A stretch of 64,000 nucleotides of DNA, from assembly GCF_036013955.1 (NCBI RefSeq), contig NZ_CP107903.1, positions 5,394,001-5,458,000 on the forward strand, written 5' to 3'. Positions 33,833 to 42,076 of this stretch are shown piece by piece. The translations under genes and the position numbers were made by a program. The notes under the pieces were generated by a model, which saw nothing but the letters and a program-made list of their open reading frames with translations, was not told the origin of the DNA and searched no databases. Numbering within the stretch: position 1 is the stretch's first letter; each line of letters begins with the position of its first letter. The stretch is from Streptomyces sp. NBC_00459 (GTDB lineage Bacteria > Actinomycetota > Actinomycetes > Streptomycetales > Streptomycetaceae).

Positions 33833-36388
33833 CTATGGCTGGTCGTCCGCCAGCTCCGCCACCCCGGTGACCCGGTGCAGCGGATACGTCCGTACCTCGT
33901 CCGCCGTGTGGTCGTACGCGGTCACGAAGCCGCCCTCCACGCGGATGGGGGCGATGACGCGCTGGCTGGCGGCGCCCTCGGCGTTGACGTAGCCGATCCA
34001 CACGGCCTCGCCGGTCATCACGGCGGCCTGCATGGTGGCCAGGGTCTCGGCGGGGCTGGTGCGCGGGAGGTCGCCGTTCGCGGCCGGGGTCTCCGTCGGT
34101 TTGCGTGGGGTCGTGGAGGCCAGGTCGCCCGCCCTGATCGCCCGGATCGCCGCCGAGAGCAGCGTGGTGTCGGGGGCCGGCGGGCCGTCCGGTACCGGGT
34201 CCGGGGCTGTGCGGGGCGGGGTGCGGTGGGCGTGGGCGCGGGTGATCAGGACGTCGCCCTCGGCGGACTCGGCGGCCGGTGCGAAGCCCATCGAGCGCAG
34301 ACCGTCCAGGAGCGACCCCGGGTCGGTCTGGGCGGCCAGCACCGTGGGCGCCAGGCGCCGCAGACGCAGGTTCGCGGACCGCTTGTCGGCGAGGATCTCG
34401 CTGAGCACCGCGTCGTCGTCGCAGCGTACGTAGGCCGAGGCCGCGCCGATCCGCAGGTGCCCGTGTCTGCGCGCCACGTCGTCGATGAGGTAGGCGAGGG
34501 GCTGCGGGACCGGCGTACGGGAGTGGGCGGTCAGGAAGTCGTGCAGGTCGGAGGCGGAGCGGCCGGCGTCCAGCGCGCGGCGTACGGAACCCGGGGTGAA
34601 GCGGTAGACCGTCGCGCCGCCCTTCGACTCGACGTCCGCGAGCACGCCGAGCATGTCGGCCAGGGGGCGCTTGAGAGGGCCCGGGGCCACCGCCGTCAGG
34701 TCCGCCTGGAGAAGGACGTGGTCGAGCGGCTCGGGCAGTAGCGGGGTGAGCAGCCGGGCGGCGGTGGCGGAGGCGACGGCCTGCTCGGACGGGGACAGGG
34801 GTTCGAGGGTGTGGGAATGGCTCTGGTGGTGGTCGTGGTGGTGGACCGGGAGTTTGTCGCCGGGGCCCGTCGGCTCGGCAGGCTTCTGCGGTGCGGCGGG
34901 GGCGCCCAGCAGCGCCCGGCCCTGGGCCGACAGCGCCCCCCGGCCCGTGACGCCCAGCGACTCCGCCTCGGCCAGGGTCCAGCGGGCGAGCCTGGTGCGC
35001 AGTTCCTCGTCGCCCTCCCGGTCCTGCTGCGGGCCGCGCGTCGGACGCTCCCAGTGCAGGCGGGCCAGCACGGACTCGACGGTCGGGGAGGTGCCCTCCG
35101 GGAGGGCGGCCAGCAGGGCCAGCACCCGGTGCCGTACCTCCGGCGCGGCCGACCGGTCCAGGCCCGGGCCGAGGGCGGACAGCGTACGGTCCTTGGTGTC
35201 CCGGCCACCGATCACTCCGGGCGTCCGGGTCGCCGTCAGCCATGCCTCCGCGAGCCGCGCCCAGCGCTGCGCCGAGGGCCACTCCAGCCACTCGTCGTAC
35301 GCGGGGGTCGCCGCGTACCGCTCGTCGGCCTCGCCGTCTGACGCCAACAGGCCTGCCGCATAGGCGAGTTCGACCCAGAAGGCGGCCACCGGCTCGGTCA
35401 CGTCCAGGGCGACGGCCGTCCGCTTGAGGTCGCGGACGCTCAGCCCGCCGGCCCGCAGCACCGCCGGGCCGCCCTCGTCCCAGTCCTTCAGCAGCTCCTC
35501 GACGGTCGCGAGCGCGGTGTACGCCTGCCCGGCCGCCGCGTTGTCCACAACCTGTGGACGGTGGGTCGCGGCGGGCTCGACCCCCGGCGGCAACGGCTCG
35601 GTCGAGCGGTGCGCCCGGCCGCCGCGCAGATGCAGGGCCACCTCGCGCGGCAGTACGACCGTTCCGGGCGCGGTCGGCAGGAGCAGCCCCCGGTCCAGCA
35701 GCCAGCGCAGGTGTGCGGCCGGCTCGGCGGTGATCTGCCCGTACGGCGGTCCCCAGACGAGGCGTCGCAGTACGTCCACGGAGTCCGGGGAGGCGCTGTC
35801 GAGCAGCGCGGCCATCCGCTTCCGGTCGGTGAACAGCGAGGTCAGCGAGGCCACCGCGCTCACCGCGTCGTGCGTCGACGTGAGCCCCGCCGCCGCCACG
35901 ATCTCCTGCACCCGGCCCGGCGACATCCCCGCCGTCGCCTCCGCGACCGTCGGACCGAGCCCTGTCGGGGACGGGTGCTGCGGAGAGGGTGCCAGCAGTT
36001 CACGGGCGGTGCGGACGAGCCGCAGCCGGTCCGTACCGCCCCACACCAGCGCCTGCTCGCGCAGCACGGTGAGGGCGCGGGGCAGCGCGGCGGTGACCGC
36101 CGGATCGGCGGCGTCGCCCGCGAGGAGGGCCAGCAGATCGTCGTACGCCGCCGGGTCCGGGGCCACGGCCAGCGCCTGTGCCGTCTGGAGCGTGAACCGG
36201 TCCAGGCGCTCCAGGGCGCGCACGACCGACGCGCGCGTGCCGGCGCGGGTGGCCAGCTGGGTGAGGTCTGTGGGGACGGGGGTGATGAGGTCCGGACGGG
36301 TGCGCAGCAGCGCGGCCAGGGACGCGTCGTCCCGCGCGCGAAGCGCCTCCGCGAGGGAACGCGGCGCCGGTGTCTCCTCGGTGCTCAT
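33833..36388 (-). CDS. helicase-associated protein (Helicase_C_3/XPB-Ssl2-like domain)
   Basis: 851 residues without Walker motifs. It has repeats of LRDALVWGG- and DRLRLVRTARELL-type helical segments, a long middle part with AHLRWLLDRGLLLP, a His-rich stretch (HHHDHHQSHSH, about residues 516-526) and a C-terminal WYL/Helicase_C_3-like region ending VWIGYVNAEGAASQRVIAP and TYPLHRVTGVAEL. From memory Streptomyces annotate this as helicase C-terminal domain-containing, near XPB. The C terminus resembles WYL ligand-binding modules. ATG 36388 (MSTEETPAPRS) is the start. Possibly an XPB partner; inferred from location. Confidence 0.75.
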   Translation of the reverse strand: MSTEETPAPRSLAEALRARDDASLAALLRTRPDLITPVPTDLTQLATRAGTRASVVRALERLDRFTLQTAQALAVAPDPAAYDDLLALLAGDAADPAVTAALPRALTVLREQALVWGGTDRLRLVRTARELLAPSPQHPSPTGLGPTVAEATAGMSPGRVQEIVAAAGLTSTHDAVSAVASLTSLFTDRKRMAALLDSASPDSVDVLRRLVWGPPYGQITAEPAAHLRWLLDRGLLLPTAPGTVVLPREVALHLRGGRAHRSTEPLPPGVEPAATHRPQVVDNAAAGQAYTALATVEELLKDWDEGGPAVLRAGGLSVRDLKRTAVALDVTEPVAAFWVELAYAAGLLASDGEADERYAATPAYDEWLEWPSAQRWARLAEAWLTATRTPGVIGGRDTKDRTLSALGPGLDRSAAPEVRHRVLALLAALPEGTSPTVESVLARLHWERPTRGPQQDREGDEELRTRLARWTLAEAESLGVTGRGALSAQGRALLGAPAAPQKPAEPTGPGDKLPVHHHDHHQSHSHTLEPLSPSEQAVASATAARLLTPLLPEPLDHVLLQADLTAVAPGPLKRPLADMLGVLADVESKGGATVYRFTPGSVRRALDAGRSASDLHDFLTAHSRTPVPQPLAYLIDDVARRHGHLRIGAASAYVRCDDDAVLSEILADKRSANLRLRRLAPTVLAAQTDPGSLLDGLRSMGFAPAAESAEGDVLITRAHAHRTPPRTAPDPVPDGPPAPDTTLLSAAIRAIRAGDLASTTPRKPTETPAANGDLPRTSPAETLATMQAAVMTGEAVWIGYVNAEGAASQRVIAPIRVEGGFVTAYDHTADEVRTYPLHRVTGVAELADDQP

Positions 36389-36456
36389 CCCGCCCACGGT
36401 AGCGGGTGGGTGCGGTGCGGTGTCTTTCGTCGGTGTGGGGAGTTGGGGTGGGCGTC

Positions 36457-36524
36457 ACCTGGGGGCGCCGCCCCCAGACCCCCGTTCGTGCTGAACGCGC
36501 TCGTCCTCAAACGCCGGACGGGCT
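36457..36524. repeat. dispersed Streptomyces 3'-end repeat, family B, copy 2
   Basis: The hairpin CCTGGGGGCGCCGCCCCCAG is followed by ACCCCCGTTCGTG, GAACGCGCTCGTCCTCAAAC and GCCGGACGGGCTGG. It is nearly identical in its second half to copy 1 (3061-3129). It lies between the Helicase_C_3 gene start and the membrane protein gene. Confidence 0.8.
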
Positions 36525-36578
36525 GGATACGCGGGCCCGTGCCGAATGCTGGAGAGGTACCGCCCGTGTTCGATGGAG

Positions 36579-37658
36579 ATGCCGGTAACGTCTGACCGCG
36601 TGGGTATCGAGAGCGACCAGGTCGTCTACGAGTATCTGAGCAGGGTCGGAGATCTGGCCCAGCAGCGGCAGTTGCCGTCCGGCGACCGGATGCGCCTCGT
36701 CTCGGGGCTGCGCGAGGAGATCGACCGGCGCCGCGCCAAGGCCACGGTCGACAGCCCCGCCTCCGTACGTCGCATCCTCGACCGCATCGGCACCCCGGAC
36801 GAGGTCGTGGCAGGCGCGGGTCCCGGCCCCGGTGGGCCCGACGTGGCGCGTGCCTCCGTACCCGTACAGCGCGACCGCGAGGAGCCGCAGCGCAAGGGCA
36901 AGGGGCTCGGGCGACTCGTCCCGCGCCCGCGCCCTGCGGAGGCCGGTGCGGAGACCGGCAAGGAGGCGGACCCCGCGGAGGCGTTCGCTCCGTTTCCCTC
37001 GGACGGCGACCCCGCCCCGCCCCATCTCGCCGGTACGGGCGAACCCGGGGACGCGGACTGGTGGCTGGCGGGCCGCAGGGGCCCGCTCATGGACATGGAC
37101 GGCCTTCCGGCCGGGTTCGTCGGCGGGGTGGAGATCCCCGACCTCCTCAAGCCGCAGCCCAGGCCCCAGAAGCCGCAGCCGAAGCCGACGGACGAGTCCG
37201 CCGAGCCCGCGGTCCCCGAAGGCGACGAGGGGGGCCAGGACGGCCAGGGAGGCGAAGGGAGCGCCCAGGAGGGAACAGTCCCGCGGCGGCGGCCCCGGCT
37301 GCGCCTTCCCCTCCCCTCCGGCAGCTGGAGCAACCCGCTGCTCCTCCTCGCCGCCGGTCTGCTCGTCGCGGGAGCGGTCCTCGGCAACGTCTACGCCCTC
37401 CTCATCGGCTGGGCCATCGCCTACGCCTCCCGCCGCCTCTCCCAGGCCGAGACCAAGTGGGCGGTCGTGTACCTGCCCGGGGCGGCCGTCGCCGCAGGCG
37501 TCGGGTGGCTGTGGGGCCGTACACAGGGCCGCTGGGGCGAACCCATCGCCGAGGGACACATGAACGAGGCCCTCGGTCAGACCTGGCCGTGGGTGGTGAA
37601 GGGCGCCGCGATCGTCTCGGCCCTGTTCCTCGTCTGGCGCTCCCAACGCCCACGCTGA
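36579..37658 (+). CDS. membrane protein with N-terminal HAAS-like domain
   Basis: 359 residues from ATG 36579 (MPVTSDRVGI); ATG 36573 is possible too. N-terminal about 90 residues (VYEYLSRVGDLAQQRQLPSGDRMRLVSGLREEID, VDSPASVRRILDRIGTPDEV) resemble HAAS/DUF1700-type sensor domains. A long proline/lysine-rich linker follows. The C-terminal 120 residues hold about four hydrophobic segments (LLLLAAGLLVAGAVLG, VYALLIGWAIAYA, VVYLPGAAVAAGVGWLWG, WPWVVKGAAIVSALFLVW). Integral membrane protein, function unknown. A minisatellite follows directly. Confidence 0.75.
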   Translation: MPVTSDRVGIESDQVVYEYLSRVGDLAQQRQLPSGDRMRLVSGLREEIDRRRAKATVDSPASVRRILDRIGTPDEVVAGAGPGPGGPDVARASVPVQRDREEPQRKGKGLGRLVPRPRPAEAGAETGKEADPAEAFAPFPSDGDPAPPHLAGTGEPGDADWWLAGRRGPLMDMDGLPAGFVGGVEIPDLLKPQPRPQKPQPKPTDESAEPAVPEGDEGGQDGQGGEGSAQEGTVPRRRPRLRLPLPSGSWSNPLLLLAAGLLVAGAVLGNVYALLIGWAIAYASRRLSQAETKWAVVYLPGAAVAAGVGWLWGRTQGRWGEPIAEGHMNEALGQTWPWVVKGAAIVSALFLVWRSQRPR

Positions 37659-37668
37659 CCGTCTCCGC

Positions 37669-38280
37669 ACTGGCCGCCTCCGGGTTCCCGGTGCCGGTGC
37701 TCCCGCCTTCGTGCCGGCCGCCCCGTCGTTGACCGCCTTGGTGCTCGCAGTCCCGTGCCGGCCGCCTCCCCTCTGAGCGCCCTCGTGCTGGCTGCCTTCG
37801 TGTTCCCAGCGTCGTGCTGGCCGCCTCCTCGCCGGCCGTCTACGGGTTCCTGGCGCCCGTGCTCCCGCCTCCGTGCCGGCTGCCCCGTCGTTGACCGCCT
37901 TGGTGCTCGCAGTCCCGTGCCGGCTGCCTTCGCTCTGGGCGCCCTCGTGCTGGCTGCCTTCGTGTTCCCAGCGTCGTGCTGGCCGTCTACGGGTTCCTGG
38001 CGCCCGTGCTCCCGCCTCCGTGCCGGCTGCCCCGTCGTTGACCGCCTTGGCGCTCGCAGTCCCGTGCCGGCTGCCTTCGCTCTGGGCGCCCTCGTGCTGG
38101 CTGCCTTCGTGTTCCCAGCGTCGTGCTGGCCGTCTACGGGTTCCTGGCGCCCGTGCTCCCGCCTCCGTGCCGGCTGCCCCGTCGTTGACCGCCTTGGCGC
38201 TCGCAGTCCCGTGCCGGCTGCCTTCGCTCTGGGCGCCCTCGTGCCGGCCGCCCTCGTGCTCCCAGCCCCGCGCTGGCCGC
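37669..38280. repeat. minisatellite, about four copies of a 147-bp unit
   Basis: Units starting GGCCGTCTACGGGTTCC lie at 37834, 37981 and 38128, exactly 147 bp apart and nearly identical. A degenerate copy precedes (about 37669-37833) and the third copy decays after about 38240. Within the unit, variants of CGTGCTGGCTGCCTTC recur about every 15-16 bp. Because 147 is a multiple of 3, long open frames exist on both strands, but none has a recognisable domain or a good ribosome site. I treat it as non-coding between the membrane protein and the HAD hydrolase. Confidence 0.9.
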
Positions 38281-38404
38281 CTACTCGTCGGCCGCCCCAC
38301 GCTGAGCCGCCCCGCGCTGGCTGCCTCCGCGCCCCGTCCCCACGCCGAGCGCCCCGCGCTGACCGCCCGACTGCCCCTCCGTCCGTTCCCGCACAATGGT
38401 GCAT

Positions 38405-39055
38405 ATGACATCCATGCCCTCGCCGACGCCCTCCGGCGCGCTCACCGTCGGGTTCGATCTCGATATGACCCTCATCGACTCCCGCCCCGGCATCCACGCC
38501 TGCTACCTGGCGCTCGCCGAGCGGACGGGCACGTACATCGATGCCGATCTGGCCGTCACCCGGCTCGGTCCGCCCCTCGCGGACGAGCTCGTGCACTGGT
38601 TTCCGGCCGATCAGGTCGCGGCCATGAGCGATCTCTACCGTGCGATGTATCCGGCCATCGCCATCACCGCGACCCCCGCGATGACCGGCGCCCGCGAGGC
38701 CGTCGAGGCCGTACGGGAGTCCGGCGGGCGGGCGATCGTCGTCACCGCCAAGTACGAGCCGAACGCCAAGCTGCACCTCGAACACCTCGGCATCGAGCCC
38801 GACGCGGTCATCGGAAACCTGTGGGCCGAGCAGAAGGCCGTCGCGCTGCGCGAGCAGGGCGCGAGCGTGTACGTCGGCGACCACGTCGGAGACGTACGAG
38901 GCGCCCGGGCCGCCGATGCCCTGTCGGTGGCCGTGCCCACCGGGCCCTGTGACGCCGCTGAGCTGCGCACCGCGGGCGCGGACGTCGTCCTCGACGACCT
39001 CACCCACTTCCCCGCCTGGCTGGCCTCCTACTCGGAGGTGGCCGCCCGCGCCTGA
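38405..39055 (+). CDS. HAD family hydrolase
   Basis: 216 residues. HAD motif I is GFDLDMTLIDSRPGI, with a cap domain, motif II AIVVTAKYEPNAKLH, then VYVGDHVGDVRGARAADAL (motifs III/IV). It resembles phosphoglycolate-phosphatase-type HAD enzymes. ATG 38405 (MTSMPSPTP) is preferred; ATG 38396 is in the same frame. Neither has a ribosome site, so the message may be leaderless. Overlaps the convergent small membrane protein gene by 28 bp. Substrate unknown. Confidence 0.88.
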   Translation: MTSMPSPTPSGALTVGFDLDMTLIDSRPGIHACYLALAERTGTYIDADLAVTRLGPPLADELVHWFPADQVAAMSDLYRAMYPAIAITATPAMTGAREAVEAVRESGGRAIVVTAKYEPNAKLHLEHLGIEPDAVIGNLWAEQKAVALREQGASVYVGDHVGDVRGARAADALSVAVPTGPCDAAELRTAGADVVLDDLTHFPAWLASYSEVAARA

Positions 39056-39282
39056 CGGCGGCCCTCGGCCGCCGACTGGAGCACGCCGGCGCCCGCGAGA
39101 AGGAAGCCGACGCCCATCAGCATGCTCAGGCCGAACATGAACGTCGGGAATGGTTTCGTCCCGAGGAGGAATGGGGCCACGGTGACCAAAGTGGCCACCG
39201 TACCGACGAAGAAGACGATGGCACCGGCACGGATCAGCCGATCTCCGGCCGCGGCGGAATTCGTTTGGGTTTTGTCACGCAC
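39028..39282 (-). CDS. small two-helix membrane protein
   Basis: 84 residues from GTG 39282 (RDKTQTNSAAAGDRLIRAG). Two hydrophobic segments, AGAIVFFVGTVATLVTVAPFLL and FMFGLSMLMGVGFLLAGAGVL, predict an integral membrane hairpin with a basic C terminus (EGRRQARAATSE). It converges with and overlaps the HAD gene. Conserved in Streptomyces by memory; function unknown. Confidence 0.7.
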   Translation of the reverse strand: MRDKTQTNSAAAGDRLIRAGAIVFFVGTVATLVTVAPFLLGTKPFPTFMFGLSMLMGVGFLLAGAGVLQSAAEGRRQARAATSE

Positions 39283-39362
39283 TCGACCAGGGTAGTTCCC
39301 TGCCCGAAGGAACAACCCGGCGACGTCTTGTCACCGGCGTGCGGACCATTAGCCTTGGTACC

Positions 39363-39432
39363 GGCGGGTCTCACGACCCGCCCAAGTGCTATCAAGACCC
39401 GTTTTCCCGCCAGCAGTTCGAAGCGCTTCGAA
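39363..39432. promoter_or_regulatory. hairpin and 16-bp palindrome upstream of the second cold-shock gene
   Basis: GGCGGGTC (39363-39370) and GACCCGCC (39375-39382) form a perfect 8-bp stem with a TCAC loop. Forty bases on, TTCGAAGCGCTTCGAA (39417-39432) is a perfect 16-bp palindrome, followed by further GAAGC/CTTCG variants up to 39475. They lie in the 216-bp leader of the cold-shock gene at 39499 and may be a terminator, a structured leader, or a regulator site. Confidence 0.5.
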
Positions 39433-39498
39433 GCACTTCGTAGCAGATTCAAACAGCCCGAAGCAGTTTTCCGACGAGTATGAGGACGAGGAACAGAC

Positions 39499-39882
39499 GT
39501 GCCCACCGGCAAGGTCAAGTGGTTCAACAGTGAGAAGGGTTTCGGCTTTCTCTCCCGCGATGACGGCGGTGACGTCTTCGTCCATTCCTCGGTCCTGCCC
39601 GCCGGAGTCGATTCCCTCAAGCCGGGCCAGCGCGTGGAGTTCGGAGTCGTCGCCGGCCAACGCGGTGACCAGGCGCTTTCCGTCGTGATCCTGGACCCGA
39701 CCCCGTCGGTCGCCGCGGCACAGCGCAAGAAGCCCGACGAACTGGCCTCCATCGTCCAGGACTTGACGACCGTCCTGGAGAACATCACGCCGATGCTGGA
39801 AAGGGGCCGTTACCCCGAGAAGACCTCGGGGGCGAAGATCGCGGGTCTGCTGCGGGCCGTCGCCGACCAGTTGGACGTGTAG
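39499..39882 (+). CDS. cold-shock domain protein with C-terminal extension
   Basis: 127 residues. The first 70 are a cold-shock domain: GKVKWFNSEKGFGFLSRDD (RNP1) and VFVHSSVL (RNP2). The last 55 residues (KKPDELASIVQDLTTVLENITPMLERGRYPE and KIAGLLRAVADQLDV) are helical and not part of the classic fold. GTG 39499 follows GAGGAAC. Longer actinobacterial cold-shock proteins of this kind are known; the tail may mediate dimerisation or an interaction. Structured leader upstream. Confidence 0.92.
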   Translation: MPTGKVKWFNSEKGFGFLSRDDGGDVFVHSSVLPAGVDSLKPGQRVEFGVVAGQRGDQALSVVILDPTPSVAAAQRKKPDELASIVQDLTTVLENITPMLERGRYPEKTSGAKIAGLLRAVADQLDV

Positions 39883-39916
39883 CCGGCTCCGGAGATTTCG
39901 GAGATTCCCGAGAGGT

Positions 39917-40798
39917 CTAGGGGAAATCGAGTGCGTTCGGGCCGAGGGGCGGCACCAGTCCCTCGGCCGCCGCGCGCGTGAGCAGCCCCCGGACCGCCGC
40001 ATAGCCGTCCTCGCCCAGGTCCGCGGTGAACTCGTTGACGTACAGCCCGATGTGCTGGTCGGCGACCTTCGGGTCCATCTCCTGCGCGTGCTCCAGGACA
40101 TAGGCCCTGGAGGCCTCCGGGTCGTCCCAGGCGGCGCGTACGGACGTCCGGGCGGCCTGGGCCAGCAGTTCCAGTGTCGCGGCTCCCAGCGACCGCTTGG
40201 CGATGATCGCGCCGAGCGGGATCGGCAGCCCGGTCGTCGCCTCCCAGTGCTCGCCCATGTCCGCGAGCTTGTGGAGCCCGTAGTTCCGGTACGTGAAGCG
40301 CGCCTCGTGGATGACCAGACCGGCGTCGACCTTCCCGTCCCGCACGGCGGGCATGATCTCGTGGAACGGCATCACGACGACCTCCCCGACCCCGCCGGGG
40401 ATCGTGTCGGCCGCCCACAGGCGGAACAGCAGATACGCCGTCGACCGCTCGCTCGGGACGGCGACCGTACGCCCGGTCAGGTCGGCGCCCGCCTCCCGCG
40501 TGAGCACCAGCGGCCCGCAGCCCCGCCCCAGCGCGCCCCCGCAGGGCAGCAGCGCGTACTCGTCGAGGACGTACGGCAGCACGGCGTACGACACCTTCAG
40601 TACGTCGAACTCGCCGCGCTCGGCCATGCCGTTGGTGATGTCGATGTCCGCGAACGTCACGTCGAGCGCGGGCGCGCCCGGCACCCGGCCATGGGCCCAG
40701 GCGTCGAAGACGAAGGTGTCGTTCGGGCAGGGCGAGTACGCGATCTGCAGCGCGCGTTCATCTCGCGGGGTCACGGGGGTGCTCACGTGGGTGCTCAT
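39917..40798 (-). CDS. mqnD: 1,4-dihydroxy-6-naphthoate synthase of the futalosine menaquinone pathway
   Basis: 293-residue periplasmic-binding-fold enzyme: IAYSPCPNDTFVFDAWAHG near the N terminus, VLKVSYAVLPYVLDEYALL, GCGPLVLTR, TVAVPSERSTAYLLFRL, VDAGLVIHEARFTY and GLPIPLGAIIAKR are MqnD hallmarks. It converts cyclic de-hypoxanthinylfutalosine to 1,4-dihydroxy-6-naphthoate. Its start overlaps the mqnB end by 41 bp, so the two are coupled. In S. coelicolor the pair is SCO4326/SCO4327, shown to be part of the alternative pathway. Confidence 0.93.
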   Translation of the reverse strand: MSTHVSTPVTPRDERALQIAYSPCPNDTFVFDAWAHGRVPGAPALDVTFADIDITNGMAERGEFDVLKVSYAVLPYVLDEYALLPCGGALGRGCGPLVLTREAGADLTGRTVAVPSERSTAYLLFRLWAADTIPGGVGEVVVMPFHEIMPAVRDGKVDAGLVIHEARFTYRNYGLHKLADMGEHWEATTGLPIPLGAIIAKRSLGAATLELLAQAARTSVRAAWDDPEASRAYVLEHAQEMDPKVADQHIGLYVNEFTADLGEDGYAAVRGLLTRAAAEGLVPPLGPNALDFP

Positions 40799-41507
40799 GC
40801 AGGTTCCAACTCTCCAGTACGGGGCCGAGCTTCCCGAAGGCTTCCGTCAGGGCCGTGAGCGCGTCGCCGATGCGCCAGGCGGCGCGGTCGCGAGGGCCGA
40901 CGGGGTTGGACACGGCCCGGATCTCCAGCACCGGCACCCCGTGCGCGGCGGCGGCCTCGGCGACCCCGAAGCCCTCCATCGCCTCGGCCAGCGCACCCGG
41001 GTGCCGGGCGCGCAGCTCGGCGGCGCGTTCGGCGCTGCCGGTGACGGTGGAGACGGTCAGTACGGCGCCGGAGCGGGCACCGGTCGCGGCCGTGACATCT
41101 CGTACGAGTGTTTCCGGCGGACGGTGGGTGACGGCGCCGAAGCCGAGTGCGGTGACCGGGACGAACCCGTCCGGGGTCTCGGCGCCCAGGTCCGCGACGG
41201 TGATCTCGTCGGCGACGACCAGCGAGCCGACCGGCGCCTCCGGCTGGAAACCGCCGGCGATGCCCGCCGAGACGACCAGGCCGTACGGGGTGCCGCGGAG
41301 GGCGGCCGTGGTGAGCGCCGAGGCGACGGACGCGGCGGAGGCGGCGGGGCCGACTCCAGCGGCGATCACGTCGAACGGTCCGGTGACGTTGCCGTCAGTG
41401 GCGTCGAACGCCCGTGCCACCGCGTCCCGTTCGACAGGGACCGCGGTGGCGACCAGGACACGTACCCCCGACGTCGTCAGGAGTCCTTCTTCAGCCGGAA
41501 CGACCAC
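40758..41507 (-). CDS. mqnB: futalosine hydrolase
   Basis: Nucleoside-phosphorylase-fold hydrolase that releases hypoxanthine from futalosine. Motifs: RVLVATAVPVERDAV at the N terminus, GVGPAASA, GLVVSAGIAGGFQ, SLVVADEITVADLGAETPDGF, and EAMEGFGVAEAAAAHGVPVLEIRAVSNPVG (purine-binding Met-Glu and catalytic Asn). The start is unclear: GTG 41507 lies inside the upstream gene without a ribosome site, while CTG 41480 (MTTSGVRVLVAT) directly abuts the upstream TGA with AAGGA nearby and looks more natural. About 240-249 residues. Operon: DUF2771 lipoprotein, mqnB, mqnD. Confidence 0.9.
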   Translation of the reverse strand: MVVPAEEGLLTTSGVRVLVATAVPVERDAVARAFDATDGNVTGPFDVIAAGVGPAASAASVASALTTAALRGTPYGLVVSAGIAGGFQPEAPVGSLVVADEITVADLGAETPDGFVPVTALGFGAVTHRPPETLVRDVTAATGARSGAVLTVSTVTGSAERAAELRARHPGALAEAMEGFGVAEAAAAHGVPVLEIRAVSNPVGPRDRAAWRIGDALTALTEAFGKLGPVLESWNLHEHPREHPRDPAR

Positions 41508-41983
41508 ACGCCCGTGATGTCGTTCTCGCCCTCCTTGATGGAGACGAGCGTCGAGTCTCCCTGGGCGCCGTACTGGGCGTTGAAGAACACGCTGCCCGGG
41601 ATCGTGCGGTACGTCTTGGTGGTGGAGTCGGTCAGCGGGTTGCCGTTCAGCAGGATCGTCCAGCCCTTGTCGGCGATCTTCGGGTCGACCCCGAAGCGCA
41701 CGTTCTCGTCCGGGTCGACCTTGATGCTCTTGACGTCCGAGTCCTTGGCGGTGTCCTTCTTGAGGCACTCGGTCACCTCGGCCGTCTTCAGCTCCTTGGC
41801 GTCGCCGTCGCCGTCGGCGTAGCACGAGGCCTCCGAGCTCACCGAGGAGGTGCCGACGGTGATCGTGGAGATCGGCGTCGGCTTGTCGCAGGCGGACAGG
41901 ACGAGCAGTCCGGCACCAACGGCGCCGACGGCGGCAACAGCGCGGCGACGGCGCGCAGTGGAAGCGGAACGCAACGAGGTCAT
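41477..41983 (-). CDS. DUF2771 lipoprotein
   Basis: 168 residues. A basic N terminus (ARRRR) and hydrophobic core lead to the lipobox LLVLSAC with Cys32, so the protein is lipid-anchored outside the membrane. The mature part has DADGDGDAKELKTAEVTECLKK-type acidic segments and ends VSIKEGENDITGVWSFRLKKDS, matching the actinobacterial DUF2771 pattern. The stop abuts or overlaps the mqnB start, so it is the first gene of the mqnB-mqnD operon. Role unknown. Confidence 0.85.
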   Translation of the reverse strand: MTSLRSASTARRRRAVAAVGAVGAGLLVLSACDKPTPISTITVGTSSVSSEASCYADGDGDAKELKTAEVTECLKKDTAKDSDVKSIKVDPDENVRFGVDPKIADKGWTILLNGNPLTDSTTKTYRTIPGSVFFNAQYGAQGDSTLVSIKEGENDITGVWSFRLKKDS

Positions 41984-42076
41984 GGCCGAAGGCTATCGGG
42001 CACCCGCGGCACGGTTGTCACGTGGGTACGGCGTGCCGGGCACCGGTAGGTGCCGCTCCGGCCCCGCCGAGCGGTG

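Noticed and set aside
37669..38280. CRISPR array
   Set aside because: The direct repeats are 147 bp and adjoining, with no unique spacers of 30-40 bp and no cas genes nearby.
37755..38408. Forward-strand frame of the minisatellite encoding a Cys/Trp/Ala-rich repeat protein
   Set aside because: Same reason as above; composition is odd and there is no supporting signal, though ribosome profiling could change the view.
36507..39007. Two long reverse-strand frames across the minisatellite, with repeated EHEGSQHEGAQSEGS-type sequence
   Set aside because: They are open because the repeat unit is 147 bp (a multiple of 3). They overlap real genes at both ends and have no ribosome site or known domain.
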